Positions 7,962-16,690 of a stretch of 39,447 nt of DNA are shown piece after piece. Positions within the stretch are counted from its first letter, which is position 1. Every line of letters starts with the position of its first letter. The stretch comes from Alistipes sp. (GTDB lineage: Bacteria > Bacteroidota > Bacteroidia > Bacteroidales > Rikenellaceae), in contig JAGAPT010000019.1 of assembly GCA_017623115.1 (NCBI GenBank), forward strand, positions 1-39,447, read 5' to 3'. The notes under the pieces were generated by a model. That model ran no database searches. It saw nothing but the letters and a program-made list of their open reading frames with translations, and was not told the origin of the DNA. The position numbers and the translations under genes are program-made.

Positions 7962-9548
7962 ATGATAAAGTTAATATATCGAATCAGTTTTGCGCTGATG
8001 GCCTTGATGCTCTCGTCGTGTGATTTTCTGGATGTCAAGCTGCAGGGTGCTACGACCGAAGAGTCCTATTACCAAAATACCGACCAGTTGCAGGAGGCGT
8101 TGAATGGTGTCTATGCCACGCTCGGTGAAAACAGCCTCTATGCCAGTGATATGCTGGGACGTATGGGTCTGAGTGCCGATTTGGGCTATGAGTATTATAA
8201 GAAGGATGCCAATACGGTGGGCTATTATCAAGCCTCGACCGGCGACACCCGCATCTTGGGTTATTGGAGTGCCTGCTATCGTGGTATCAGCCGTGCCAAC
8301 ATGTTGCTCGAAAATCTGGATCGAGCCGATGGCGCCCAGCGCGAGAAGAATCGCATCAAAGGCGAGGCGTTGTTTCTGCGTGGCTATTACTACTACATGC
8401 TGGTAAAGCGTTTTGGCCGTATTCCGGTGGTGCTGACGACCATCGACGACATCAACGCTTCGGAGAAGTTTGTGCCACAGAGCGAGGTGGCCGAGGTCTA
8501 TGAGCAGATTATTCGGGATTTGACCGAGGCTGCCGATTTGGTCTACACGACCGATGATGTGACCGAAGGATGGCAGGTGACGCAGACCACTTGCTGGGCC
8601 ATGCTGGCGCGTGTCTGCCTCAATATGGCGGGTTATCCGGCGAATCGCCCCGAGATGTATGCCGTTGCTGCACAGTGGGCGCAGCAGGTGATCGAGTCGG
8701 GTCGCCACATGCTGAACCCCTCCTATGAGCAGATTTTCATCAACTACGCACAGGATGTCTTTGATATCAAGGAGAGCCTGTTCGAGGTGAATTTCTGGGG
8801 TGATAACGAAGGTGTCTATAAGACGGCCGGCATGGTTGGTCGCAACATCGGTATCGAGTCGGACACCGACAGCCCGATTGGTTTCTGCGAAGGTATGTTG
8901 CGTGTGAATCCCTATTTCTATTATCTGTATGAGGAGGGAGATCTGCGTCGTGACTGGACCATTTCTGCTTTCCAATACGATGGCGCAGGTAACAAGAAGA
9001 TGGATGCATCACCCGATGCCGGTGGTATCATCAGTCGTAAGTATTGTGCGAAGTTCCGTCGGGAGTATGAGATTTCGACGAGTAAGAATGCCTCTTATAC
9101 GGCCATCAACTTCCCGATTTTGCGCTACTCGGATGTGCTCTTAACCTATGCGGAGTGTTATGCGTTTGACCCCTCGTCGGCGGATGAGACGCTGGCTTAC
9201 GAGTATCTGAATCAGGTGCGTCGTCGTGGTTACGGCCTGCCGGTTGAGACGCCTGATCCGACGGTGGACATCGCTGTTACGGATAGCGAAACGCTCAAGC
9301 AAATCATTATGGATGAGCGTGCGCGTGAGTTTGGTTATGAGATGTTGCGCAAGGATGACCTGACGCGTTGGGGTAAACTCTACGAGCAGATGATTTATGC
9401 GGGTAAATTCATCGAAGGACGCAGTACGCAATATCAGTTGGCGGCTCTGATGGCCTACGAGAGTGTGCGTCAGCGCGATGAGTTGTGGCCGATTCCGGCA
9501 CGCGAAATAAGTGTTAATCCCTATTTGGATCAAAATACCGGTTGGTAA
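7962..9548 (+). CDS. SusD/RagB-family substrate-binding lipoprotein
   Basis: The 528-aa protein begins MIKLIYRISFALMALMLSSC, giving a lipobox with Cys20. The N-terminal part has the SusD-type phrases FLDVKLQGATTEESYYQ and ALNGVY, and a helical core with RGEALFLRGYYYYMLVKRFG-like features (a TPR-like scaffold). The C-terminus has the classic SusD ending LWPIPAREISVNPYLDQN. SusD proteins sit on the cell surface as the lid of the SusC barrel and bind the nutrient. It follows susC by 15 bases and precedes the DUF5017 gene by one base, so it is in the middle of an operon. Confidence 0.95.
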   Translation: MIKLIYRISFALMALMLSSCDFLDVKLQGATTEESYYQNTDQLQEALNGVYATLGENSLYASDMLGRMGLSADLGYEYYKKDANTVGYYQASTGDTRILGYWSACYRGISRANMLLENLDRADGAQREKNRIKGEALFLRGYYYYMLVKRFGRIPVVLTTIDDINASEKFVPQSEVAEVYEQIIRDLTEAADLVYTTDDVTEGWQVTQTTCWAMLARVCLNMAGYPANRPEMYAVAAQWAQQVIESGRHMLNPSYEQIFINYAQDVFDIKESLFEVNFWGDNEGVYKTAGMVGRNIGIESDTDSPIGFCEGMLRVNPYFYYLYEEGDLRRDWTISAFQYDGAGNKKMDASPDAGGIISRKYCAKFRREYEISTSKNASYTAINFPILRYSDVLLTYAECYAFDPSSADETLAYEYLNQVRRRGYGLPVETPDPTVDIAVTDSETLKQIIMDERAREFGYEMLRKDDLTRWGKLYEQMIYAGKFIEGRSTQYQLAALMAYESVRQRDELWPIPAREISVNPYLDQNTGW

Positions 9549-9549
9549 T

Positions 9550-10602
9550 ATGAAGTGGAATTTAGTTTTTTGGATGGCGGCCGTTGCTACGCTGACGGCC
9601 TGCGATAAGGGGTTCGAGGAGGTGTCGGAACCGACGCTCGAGCTCTCGACATCGATGACCACCTACTATACGCAGGAGCCCGTTGTTTTCCACATCGAGA
9701 GCAACGCCAATTTCCTTTCGTTCTATTCGGGCGAGCGAGGCAACGACTATGCCTATGCCAATAAGGAGCGCATCTATGAAGGCGAGGTGTTCCTCTCGTT
9801 CAATACGGCCTTCCAGGCCGGTGCACAATGGAAGCGTCAGCTTGAGGCCGATGTCGAGAAGAAGGTGCTGCGTGTGTTCTATTCGACCGATTTCTCGGGT
9901 GTGTACACCTTCGAGGAGGTGGAGAAGGCAACCTGGCATGAGTGGACCGAGCAGTTTACCTTCCCCTCGGTACGTTCGACCAATGCCAAAGTCTTGACCC
10001 AGACGACCGAGTCGGGTGTCAGGGAGATTACGGAACTGGTTGCGGAAGAGGATCTTGACAAGCCGATTTACATCGCTTTCCGCTATCAGATGGATGGCTA
10101 TGATGCGGCGTTGGGTAATAGTCGTTCACGTGCCAGCGTCATGAACCTGAATCTCTATACGCGTTGCGAGGAGATCAATGCTATGGAGTCCCTCGCCACG
10201 CAGGCCAATGCCGGTTGGCAGTTGGTTATGAAGGGCTATGAGGCCGATAGCGGCAACTATGCTCCGGAGGTTACCTCCTCGATGATTTGGTTCGACTGCG
10301 ATGGCGGTACGACCGCGGGGGGTGTCAACGAACATATTTGCTGGGCTGTTTCGGCACCGATTACCATCGACAATGAGGTGAATATCGGTTGCGATTACGG
10401 TGTGGGTATCAAGGGCTTCTCGGAGGAGCCGCTGACCTCTTACACCTATACCTATGCCACTCCGGGTGTGTATGATGTCTATGTGACGGCGGCCAATGTC
10501 GATCACGAGGGTGCACGCATGGAGAAGACGGCATCGGTACGTATCGAAATTGTCGAGCAGGGTGCGGCCGATATCGAGCAACCCGGCGATGGCGAGTGGT
10601 AA
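9550..10602 (+). CDS. DUF5017-type lipoprotein with C-terminal PKD-like domain
   Basis: The start at 9550 follows the susD stop by one base and gives a lipobox (VATLTAC, Cys18) in a 350-aa protein. Residues about 30-75 carry the pattern EPVVFHIESNANFLSFYSG and then NDYAYA, which I associate with the DUF5017 family found beside SusC/SusD pairs. The C-terminal 80 residues contain YTYATPGVYDVYVTAANVD, a PKD/Ig-like beta-sandwich signature. In polysaccharide loci, proteins at this position often act as extra surface glycan-binding proteins; that role is inferred here from position and architecture. Confidence 0.75.
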   Translation: MKWNLVFWMAAVATLTACDKGFEEVSEPTLELSTSMTTYYTQEPVVFHIESNANFLSFYSGERGNDYAYANKERIYEGEVFLSFNTAFQAGAQWKRQLEADVEKKVLRVFYSTDFSGVYTFEEVEKATWHEWTEQFTFPSVRSTNAKVLTQTTESGVREITELVAEEDLDKPIYIAFRYQMDGYDAALGNSRSRASVMNLNLYTRCEEINAMESLATQANAGWQLVMKGYEADSGNYAPEVTSSMIWFDCDGGTTAGGVNEHICWAVSAPITIDNEVNIGCDYGVGIKGFSEEPLTSYTYTYATPGVYDVYVTAANVDHEGARMEKTASVRIEIVEQGAADIEQPGDGEW

Positions 10603-10617
10603 ACACTAAATAGAGCA

Positions 10618-12126
10618 ATGAAGATGAAAAATTGGTTGAATCTGATTTTTGTCGGCGGGGTGATGCTGTTGATGGGTTGTAGCACGCAATCCGATCTTCA
10701 GGCACCCGCCTCGGAGACGAAGGATATTCGTTTCGGAATTTCGCAACAACAAGCCCGTGCCTACTTCGCTGAGGACCCTGCCGGTGCCTTGTGCGTGGGT
10801 TGGGATTTGGGCGATGGCATTGGTATCTCGGCAACGAAAGATGGCGAGCCCTTTGGTGCCAACTATGAATATCGTGTCAAGGAGTCGCTGGATGAGGGTG
10901 CTTCGGCTGTGCTTACCGCCTCGTCGACGCAGTATACCTATCGCTGGAGCGAGGAGGCTGCGTATACCTTCTATGGTTACTATCCCTATACGGGAACGCC
11001 CGATGCCGAGCCGCACTACCTCACCTCGGTGTCGTTGCCGGCCGAGCAGCCGCAGGCTGCCGTGAACGACTTCTCGCACTTGCAAGCGTGGTGGGTGATG
11101 AAGGCCGATCCCTATACGATTCAGGGCCTGCAGGAGCAGGTTGAGCTGTCGTTCCGTGGTGTGTTCAGCATCGTGGAGTTGAAGCTGCGCTATGCCAAGA
11201 CCCCATCGAAGAATCGTTCGATAGAGCGTGTGCAACTGAATGCGCAGACCACGCCGCTGGCTGTGACGATTGGCAGCCTGACGCTGACGAGCGACAAGGA
11301 GGCCGAGAAACAGGAGCCTGCGCTGATTGTGAACGATGGTGTGAAGAGCGTGGATGTGCCGCTGGGACGTCCTGCAAACCTGGACGAGACGACGACACAG
11401 TCGATTTGGCTGTTGGTGGCTCCCGGGGCGCATGCTGCAGGGGAGTTGGCTGTTCAGTTGGCCACCGTAGACTCCTATCGCCTCGATATGACGATTCCCG
11501 AAGCGGTCACCTTCGAGCCGAATAAGGTCTATCGCAAGGAGGTTGTTATCAATCCGGATGACTTCTACTACTACCGCGATCCTTCGGCACCGGCCGTGAC
11601 CTACTTCAAGCCGATAACGAAGTTGGAGGATATTACCGATGGTGAGTATCTGCTTGGTTTCCGTTATACGAAAGAGAGCCCCGCGTGTGACTATTTGATG
11701 CCGGTAGCCCCCATTGTGCGTAACCCGATTGTGACCGACCACACCACGGCCAATGTAGCACCTTATCTCGATATGGGTATTTTGAGTGTGGATGGTCACT
11801 ATGTGTGGAAGGTTACACAGGGTACCAATGGCCTGACGTTCCGTGGTACGGCTGCCAATGGTAACGATTATTACCTGATTGGTTGCGATAAGATGCAGGG
11901 ATTCTCGATTGCAACGTCGCTGACTGAAGGTGGTTATAAGTCGTATATTGGTACATATACTGATGAATTCTATCTTTCGGTGGTGGAGAATAGTGGTGGC
12001 TTCCGTCTGCAGATTGCTGCAACCTCCGCTCGTCTCCTGAATTGGTATACCGACTCTTCGATACGTAATGCTCCGGTGGCCGAGGAGAATGGTGTTGTAT
12101 TGCTTTACAAAAAGGTAACCGAATAA
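10618..12126 (+). CDS. Fimbrillin-like lipoprotein with one C-terminal module
   Basis: The product is 502 aa with a lipobox ending LLMGC (Cys21). Residues about 30-325 resemble the fimbrillin-like clan: an early KDIRFGIS strand, YRWSEEAAYTFYGYYPY, a mid-domain with LSFRGVFSIVELKLRY, and the closing phrase VTFEPNKVYRKEVVI, typical of Mfa2/FimB-like or BF2992-type proteins. Residues about 331-502 form one beta-rich module (DGEYLLGF, DYLMP, GHYVWKV, VVLLYKKV), which matches in layout the two modules of the lipoprotein at 2801-4759. The stop codon overlaps the next start by one base (TAATG), so the genes are translationally coupled. Confidence 0.72.
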   Translation: MKMKNWLNLIFVGGVMLLMGCSTQSDLQAPASETKDIRFGISQQQARAYFAEDPAGALCVGWDLGDGIGISATKDGEPFGANYEYRVKESLDEGASAVLTASSTQYTYRWSEEAAYTFYGYYPYTGTPDAEPHYLTSVSLPAEQPQAAVNDFSHLQAWWVMKADPYTIQGLQEQVELSFRGVFSIVELKLRYAKTPSKNRSIERVQLNAQTTPLAVTIGSLTLTSDKEAEKQEPALIVNDGVKSVDVPLGRPANLDETTTQSIWLLVAPGAHAAGELAVQLATVDSYRLDMTIPEAVTFEPNKVYRKEVVINPDDFYYYRDPSAPAVTYFKPITKLEDITDGEYLLGFRYTKESPACDYLMPVAPIVRNPIVTDHTTANVAPYLDMGILSVDGHYVWKVTQGTNGLTFRGTAANGNDYYLIGCDKMQGFSIATSLTEGGYKSYIGTYTDEFYLSVVENSGGFRLQIAATSARLLNWYTDSSIRNAPVAEENGVVLLYKKVTE

Positions 12127-14132
12127 TGAAAAAGTTACTGATCGCATTTTGCTGGGTATTGGCTGTGGCGTTTGCCGTGGAGGCAAATGCCCTGTCGCTA
12201 CTCGGCAGTGGCAAACCCCTTATAGGTGGTGGCGAGAAGCACTATGCTCCCTTGTCGATACGTGGTGTCTATAACCAATATCCGGTTGGCTATGCCTATC
12301 TGAAGGGGCGCACCATACCCTCGCTGTTTTTGGCTTCGAAGGCCGGTATGGGCGGTTCGAGAGGGCTGTTTGTGGCGCACTACCGCTACACGACCGAAGA
12401 TGGACATCCGGTTTTCACCCACCCCAAGAAGATTAAATGCTGCTGGGGAACACCGAAGAATATGCCGAATTTTGGTTGTGTCTTCAACTTCCAGGGGGAG
12501 GTCTACTCGCTGTGGTGTGAAAATGCCTCGCAGTTCTTCGTAGGGCGTTATAACGAAGCGACCAATATGATCGAGCGTGTGGGTTCACTCTCGACCTCGG
12601 GCTTGGGCAACAACCAGCATGTGTCGGCTACTCCGCTGCCGGATAATACGGTCGACATTGTGGTGGCCTATGGCAAGGCCGGTCGCTATCGCCCGGCCGG
12701 CTACGACCACATCTCCTCCTATTATGATGGCTCGGGTATTTATCGTGGCGAACTGCCGTATGGTGGTTTCCGTCGATTTATCCTGAGCGATTTTCGTGAG
12801 TCGGTTGAGGCTACCTGTGTCACCTCGGATGAGCATATGCTGGCCATCGCAGCGGCGGCTCGTGTCAACCACACGGGTAATCGCTTTGGCTATGTGTTGC
12901 TGAATCGTCTGGGTGCGCTGATGTATTACGATCCGCGTTACCCCTCCGAGCCTCGTTATGTGTGGAACTTCGCCGGCGAGCCGATGGAGTATGGTCGCAC
13001 GGGAGGTCGTGTCATCCCCTTCCCCGATGCTGCGGGCAATCCCACCTCGTTTATTGTGGGCGGTGAGGGTGTCTTCGACTATTACGCCTACCTCGGTCCT
13101 CACAAGCAGGGTGTGCAGTATGATGACCCGCGCACGATTCTGGTGGAGAAGGGCGAAATCTACTCCGGCACGTTGGGTGTCCCCAATGTGGTGGATTGGG
13201 ATGGCGATGGCAAGTTGGATATCATTAGCGGTAACTCCGAGGGCGAGATGCTCTTCTGGAAAAATCGCGGTACGAACGAACAACCCGACTACCCGTGGAA
13301 GGGCGAACGCCTGAAGGCCGGAGGTCGTGAGTTGGTGGTCCGTCCGGGCTACTACGACATTCAAGGCCCGATGGAGGCTTCGTGGGGCTATACGGCTCCG
13401 ACGGTCTTCGACTGGAACGATGACGGCCTGCTGGATTTGGTGTGGAGCGATGCTACGGCCTCCTTCTATGTGGCCATCAACCGAGGCACGAAGGAGGAGC
13501 CACAGTTGGCACATCCCGAGAAGTTGCACCTCGACGGACTTCCCGTTTGGGGTACATGGCGTGTGAAACCCGCTGTTGCCAAGATGGGCGAGCGCATTGC
13601 AATGATGAATTTCGACGAGGATGATGCGCTGCACCTCTATTGGCGGGTGAGCGATACCCGCGTATGCGATGGTGGTAAGGTGAAGCTCGAAAATGGCTCA
13701 CCAATCACCAGTTATAGTGCCCGTACCCCGCGTTATGGAGCGCGCGGCCGATGCAAATTGTCGTTGGTCGATTGGGATGGCGATGGCGTGCTGGATCTGC
13801 TGATTGGTACACCGCGTTCGGCCAGTATCCCGACCCCCGAGCGAGGATTGCCGAATGGAGCCTTGAAACCGATTGATGGTTTGCAGGTGCTGTGGATGAA
13901 GAATGTGGGCACGAATGAGGCTCCCGTATTCCGTGAGCCCGAGCAGTTCCGCTTCCAGGGCAAGGATTTCTTCATTGGTCAGCATGCCAACAGCCCGACG
14001 CCCTGTATGCTGGGCGATACCTCGTCGGGCATGAATCTGCTGGTGGGTTGTGAGAGTGGTCGCTTCTACTTCTTCGAGCGCAAGGATTTGACAACGATAA
14101 CGATTGATGAACGAAATAAAGAGCAACAATAA
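12126..14132 (+). CDS. Secreted VCBS/FG-GAP repeat (beta-propeller) protein, first paralogue
   Basis: The protein is 668 aa with a Sec signal peptide (about 1-22, ending EANA) and no lipobox. It has at least three Asp-rich FG-GAP/VCBS motifs: VVDWDGDGKLDIISG (about 354), VFDWNDDGLLDLVW (about 426) and LVDWDGDGVLDLLIG (about 545). Such DxDxDG loops usually bind calcium in beta-propellers used for adhesion or glycan binding. The N-terminal third has SSYYDGSGIYRGELPYGG, and the C-terminus has NLLVGCESGRFYFF; both recur in the next gene. It overlaps the upstream stop by one base. No catalytic site is recognised, so a binding or structural role is inferred. Confidence 0.82.
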   Translation: MKKLLIAFCWVLAVAFAVEANALSLLGSGKPLIGGGEKHYAPLSIRGVYNQYPVGYAYLKGRTIPSLFLASKAGMGGSRGLFVAHYRYTTEDGHPVFTHPKKIKCCWGTPKNMPNFGCVFNFQGEVYSLWCENASQFFVGRYNEATNMIERVGSLSTSGLGNNQHVSATPLPDNTVDIVVAYGKAGRYRPAGYDHISSYYDGSGIYRGELPYGGFRRFILSDFRESVEATCVTSDEHMLAIAAAARVNHTGNRFGYVLLNRLGALMYYDPRYPSEPRYVWNFAGEPMEYGRTGGRVIPFPDAAGNPTSFIVGGEGVFDYYAYLGPHKQGVQYDDPRTILVEKGEIYSGTLGVPNVVDWDGDGKLDIISGNSEGEMLFWKNRGTNEQPDYPWKGERLKAGGRELVVRPGYYDIQGPMEASWGYTAPTVFDWNDDGLLDLVWSDATASFYVAINRGTKEEPQLAHPEKLHLDGLPVWGTWRVKPAVAKMGERIAMMNFDEDDALHLYWRVSDTRVCDGGKVKLENGSPITSYSARTPRYGARGRCKLSLVDWDGDGVLDLLIGTPRSASIPTPERGLPNGALKPIDGLQVLWMKNVGTNEAPVFREPEQFRFQGKDFFIGQHANSPTPCMLGDTSSGMNLLVGCESGRFYFFERKDLTTITIDERNKEQQ

Positions 14133-14133
14133 G

Positions 14134-16191
14134 ATGAAAAAGATGATGCGTTTCTATGGCTGTGCCCTCTTGGTGTTGTTGGCTGCAGCCTGCTCCTCTT
14201 CGGACGAGGAGCCGCAACCTACACCGCCTCCCGGCGTACCCGAGAGCCCGATACAGGGGGCTGCTTTGGTGAGTGGACAACCCATTCCTGCGTTGGCGAA
14301 CGAGGGGGTGGCCCCGTTGAATCTGACCAAGACGTCGGCTAATGCCGTGCTCGGTACGGCCTACCTCAGTTCACAGAGTTACCCGGATCTCTTTGTGAGT
14401 GGCACCTATGGCCTGGCTGCTGCCGATGGCGGACAACGTGGCGTTAACCTCTGCGAGTTCCAGGGAAAAACGGCTGACGGAGCCCTCATCTATGGTGCGC
14501 CGATTGCCATTAAGAACTATCCGTGGGAGTGGGACGAGCGTATGGTGCGTGTGCTGCAGATCGATGGCAAGGTGTATGGTTTCTTCCTCTCTTCGACCCG
14601 CTTCCGTGTGGCCGAATACGATGCGGCTACTCGCTCGTTTGGTGACGCGTGGGTGTCGAATGAGCAACTTACGGGGATTCCGTATGGCGTCTTGGCCTTT
14701 GACGTGATGGTGGGCGCGACGAGTGTCGATGTCGTCTTCCTCATGGCCAATGTTGCCAACCACAAGCCGACGATGGATGATGTAACCGAGAGCTATTACG
14801 ACAGCATGGGTATCTACCGTGGTTTGCTGCCCTATGCCGGTGTCTATACGATGAGCTTCAATCGCTCGGATTGGCAGTTGAAGACGGCCGCACAACGCCT
14901 CAGTACCACCGAGAAGAGCATTCTGGCCGGACAGGGCATTGCGCACATCGCAACCGAGGCCGTCAATGGCTATGTGCTGGGCAATAAGTTTGGCACCTTC
15001 AAGTGGCAACCTGCCGGCAAACAGCAGGTGGTGGATTACCTCTATACGCCTACGGCCGAGGTGCTGACGAACAACAACGTGATGACCAATCTGTGCCCCA
15101 TTGCGGCAGATGAGGATAAGGTGGTCGACGATTTCATCTCCTCGGGCGAGGGTATGCTCTACCTCTATCGCTTTACGGGTGAGGTGACGGCCGATGGTAC
15201 GCCGATTTACCAATCGGGGCAGCCGATTCTGCAACAGCAGGCCAACATCTACCCGGGCTCGTTGAGCGTGCCTACGGTGGTCGATTGGGATGGCGATGGT
15301 GCCTTGGATATCATCTCGGGTAACTCGGAGGGTCGTATGCTCTTCTTCAAGAACTACGGCACGACGGCAGCCCCTGCCTTTGGCGACTACAGCTACCTCT
15401 CATCGGATGGCGAGCCGATCTGCTTCCGTGCAGGCTACTATGAGGTGCAGGGCCCGCTGGAGGCCGGCTGGGGCTATACCTGCCCGAATGTGGTCGATTG
15501 GAATGGCGACGGTCTGCTCGATGTGGTCTTCTCGACCAATGAGGGCAAGTTCGAGTATATGCTCAACGAGGGTACGGCTACCGAGCCGCAATTGGGTCGT
15601 CGCCACAGCATGCTACTCGATGGTCTGGAGTTGTATGGCGTATGGCGTTGTCGTCCGGCAGTGGCAGAGATAAATGGACGTGTATGCATTGCCATCATGG
15701 ATGACGAGGATGCGCTGCACCTCTACGAGAAGCGTGCCGATAATGCTGTGGTGGATAGAGGGCAGCTGCTGCTCTTCAATGGCAATAAGATTACGGGCTA
15801 TCGTGCCAACACGAATGAGTCGTTGGGTGAGCGAGGCCGTGAGAAGTTAGAATTCGTGGATTGGGACGGCGATGGGGACTTGGATTTGGTTGTTGGTACC
15901 CCTGGACAATCGTCGTTCCCAACTCCCGAATTGGGTCTGCCGTGGTCGCGTTCGTCGGGCATGCAGGTGCTGTGGTTGGAGAATGTGGGCAACAATAGCG
16001 ACATGAGCTTTGCCTATCCCCGTCAGTTTACCTTCCGAGGTCGTGACTATCGCTTGGGATGGCATGCCAATGCGGCGGCGGTATGTATGATGGGTGATAC
16101 GTCGCATGGCCCCAACCTGCTGGTGGGCTGCGAGAGTGGTAACTTCTACTTCTTCAACCATTATGATTTGACGACCGTTACCTTGTGGTAA
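14134..16191 (+). CDS. VCBS/FG-GAP repeat lipoprotein, second paralogue
   Basis: The start at 14134, one base after the previous stop, gives a lipobox (LLVLLAAAC, Cys20) in a 685-aa protein. Cys20 is followed by SSSDEE, an acidic tract of the kind linked to surface export of Bacteroidota lipoproteins. The propeller motifs are VVDWDGDGALDIISG (about 381), VVDWNGDGLLDVVF (about 451) and FVDWDGDGDLDLVVG (about 573). Matching phrases with the preceding gene (SYYDSMGIYRGLLPYAG, YYEVQGPLEAGWGYT, NLLVGCESGNFYFF) show the two arose by tandem duplication. One copy is lipid-anchored and the other is not. It is the last gene before a strong terminator. Function is probably surface binding. Confidence 0.85.
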   Translation: MKKMMRFYGCALLVLLAAACSSSDEEPQPTPPPGVPESPIQGAALVSGQPIPALANEGVAPLNLTKTSANAVLGTAYLSSQSYPDLFVSGTYGLAAADGGQRGVNLCEFQGKTADGALIYGAPIAIKNYPWEWDERMVRVLQIDGKVYGFFLSSTRFRVAEYDAATRSFGDAWVSNEQLTGIPYGVLAFDVMVGATSVDVVFLMANVANHKPTMDDVTESYYDSMGIYRGLLPYAGVYTMSFNRSDWQLKTAAQRLSTTEKSILAGQGIAHIATEAVNGYVLGNKFGTFKWQPAGKQQVVDYLYTPTAEVLTNNNVMTNLCPIAADEDKVVDDFISSGEGMLYLYRFTGEVTADGTPIYQSGQPILQQQANIYPGSLSVPTVVDWDGDGALDIISGNSEGRMLFFKNYGTTAAPAFGDYSYLSSDGEPICFRAGYYEVQGPLEAGWGYTCPNVVDWNGDGLLDVVFSTNEGKFEYMLNEGTATEPQLGRRHSMLLDGLELYGVWRCRPAVAEINGRVCIAIMDDEDALHLYEKRADNAVVDRGQLLLFNGNKITGYRANTNESLGERGREKLEFVDWDGDGDLDLVVGTPGQSSFPTPELGLPWSRSSGMQVLWLENVGNNSDMSFAYPRQFTFRGRDYRLGWHANAAAVCMMGDTSHGPNLLVGCESGNFYFFNHYDLTTVTLW

Positions 16192-16213
16192 CGAGGCGTT
16201 GCGATTCACTTTT

Positions 16214-16255
16214 TCGGGGAGTGTCGGCCGGAGCTGATACTCCCCGATTTTTTTT
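16214..16255 (+). terminator. Intrinsic terminator ending the surface locus
   Basis: A perfect 9-bp stem TCGGGGAGT (16214-16222) with ACTCCCCGA (16239-16247) is followed by an uninterrupted run of T. It lies 22 bases past the second VCBS stop. Confidence 0.9.
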
Positions 16256-16257
16256 CG

Positions 16258-16265
16258 TATATTTG
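16258..16265 (+). promoter_or_regulatory. -7 promoter element for the YjbR-like gene
   Basis: TATATTTG matches TAnnTTTG and lies 26 bases before the ATG at 16292. No clear TTTG is present 20 bases upstream, where the terminator hairpin sits. Confidence 0.5.
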
Positions 16266-16291
16266 TTGATTGAAATGCTAATTGCGTGGCG

Positions 16292-16690
16292 ATGGATATC
16301 GTGGACTTTAGTGAATACTGCTTATCGCTCCCCGAGGTGGAGGAGTGCCTGCCCTTTGACGAGGTGACGCTTGTCTTCAAGGTGGGTGGGAAGATGTTTG
16401 CCGTGGTGGGGTTGGACAACCCCATCGGCTTTGTCGTGAAGTGCGATCCTGAACGTGCCATCCTGCTGCGCGACCGCTACGAGCAGGTGAAGGCAGCCTT
16501 CCATTTCAATAAGCGGCATTGGAACTCGCTGCGCTTCGAAGGGCGCATGTCCGATGAGCAGCTGCGTCGGGAGATTCTACACTCCTACCTGCTCGTTGTG
16601 CGGCAAAATGTTGTGCCCAAGGCACGTCGGCTGGAACTCTTGCAGCAGATTCAGCAAGAGGGCTTGGTCGATGAAGCCGAATGTCAGTGA
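16292..16690 (+). CDS. MmcQ/YjbR family protein
   Basis: The product is 132 aa, starting MDIVDFSEYCLSLPEVEE; the GTG at 16286 is in frame but the ATG at 16292 fits better. The pattern of a short helical start, PFDEVTLVFKVGGKMFAV, NPIGFVVKCDPERA, HFNKRHWNSLRF, and a C-terminal helix with SYLLVV fits the YjbR/MmcQ fold, which resembles CyaY and is often annotated as DNA-binding. The biochemical role in Bacteroidota is not established. It is convergent with the HD-domain gene and overlaps its 3' end by 7 bases. Confidence 0.85.
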   Translation: MDIVDFSEYCLSLPEVEECLPFDEVTLVFKVGGKMFAVVGLDNPIGFVVKCDPERAILLRDRYEQVKAAFHFNKRHWNSLRFEGRMSDEQLRREILHSYLLVVRQNVVPKARRLELLQQIQQEGLVDEAECQ

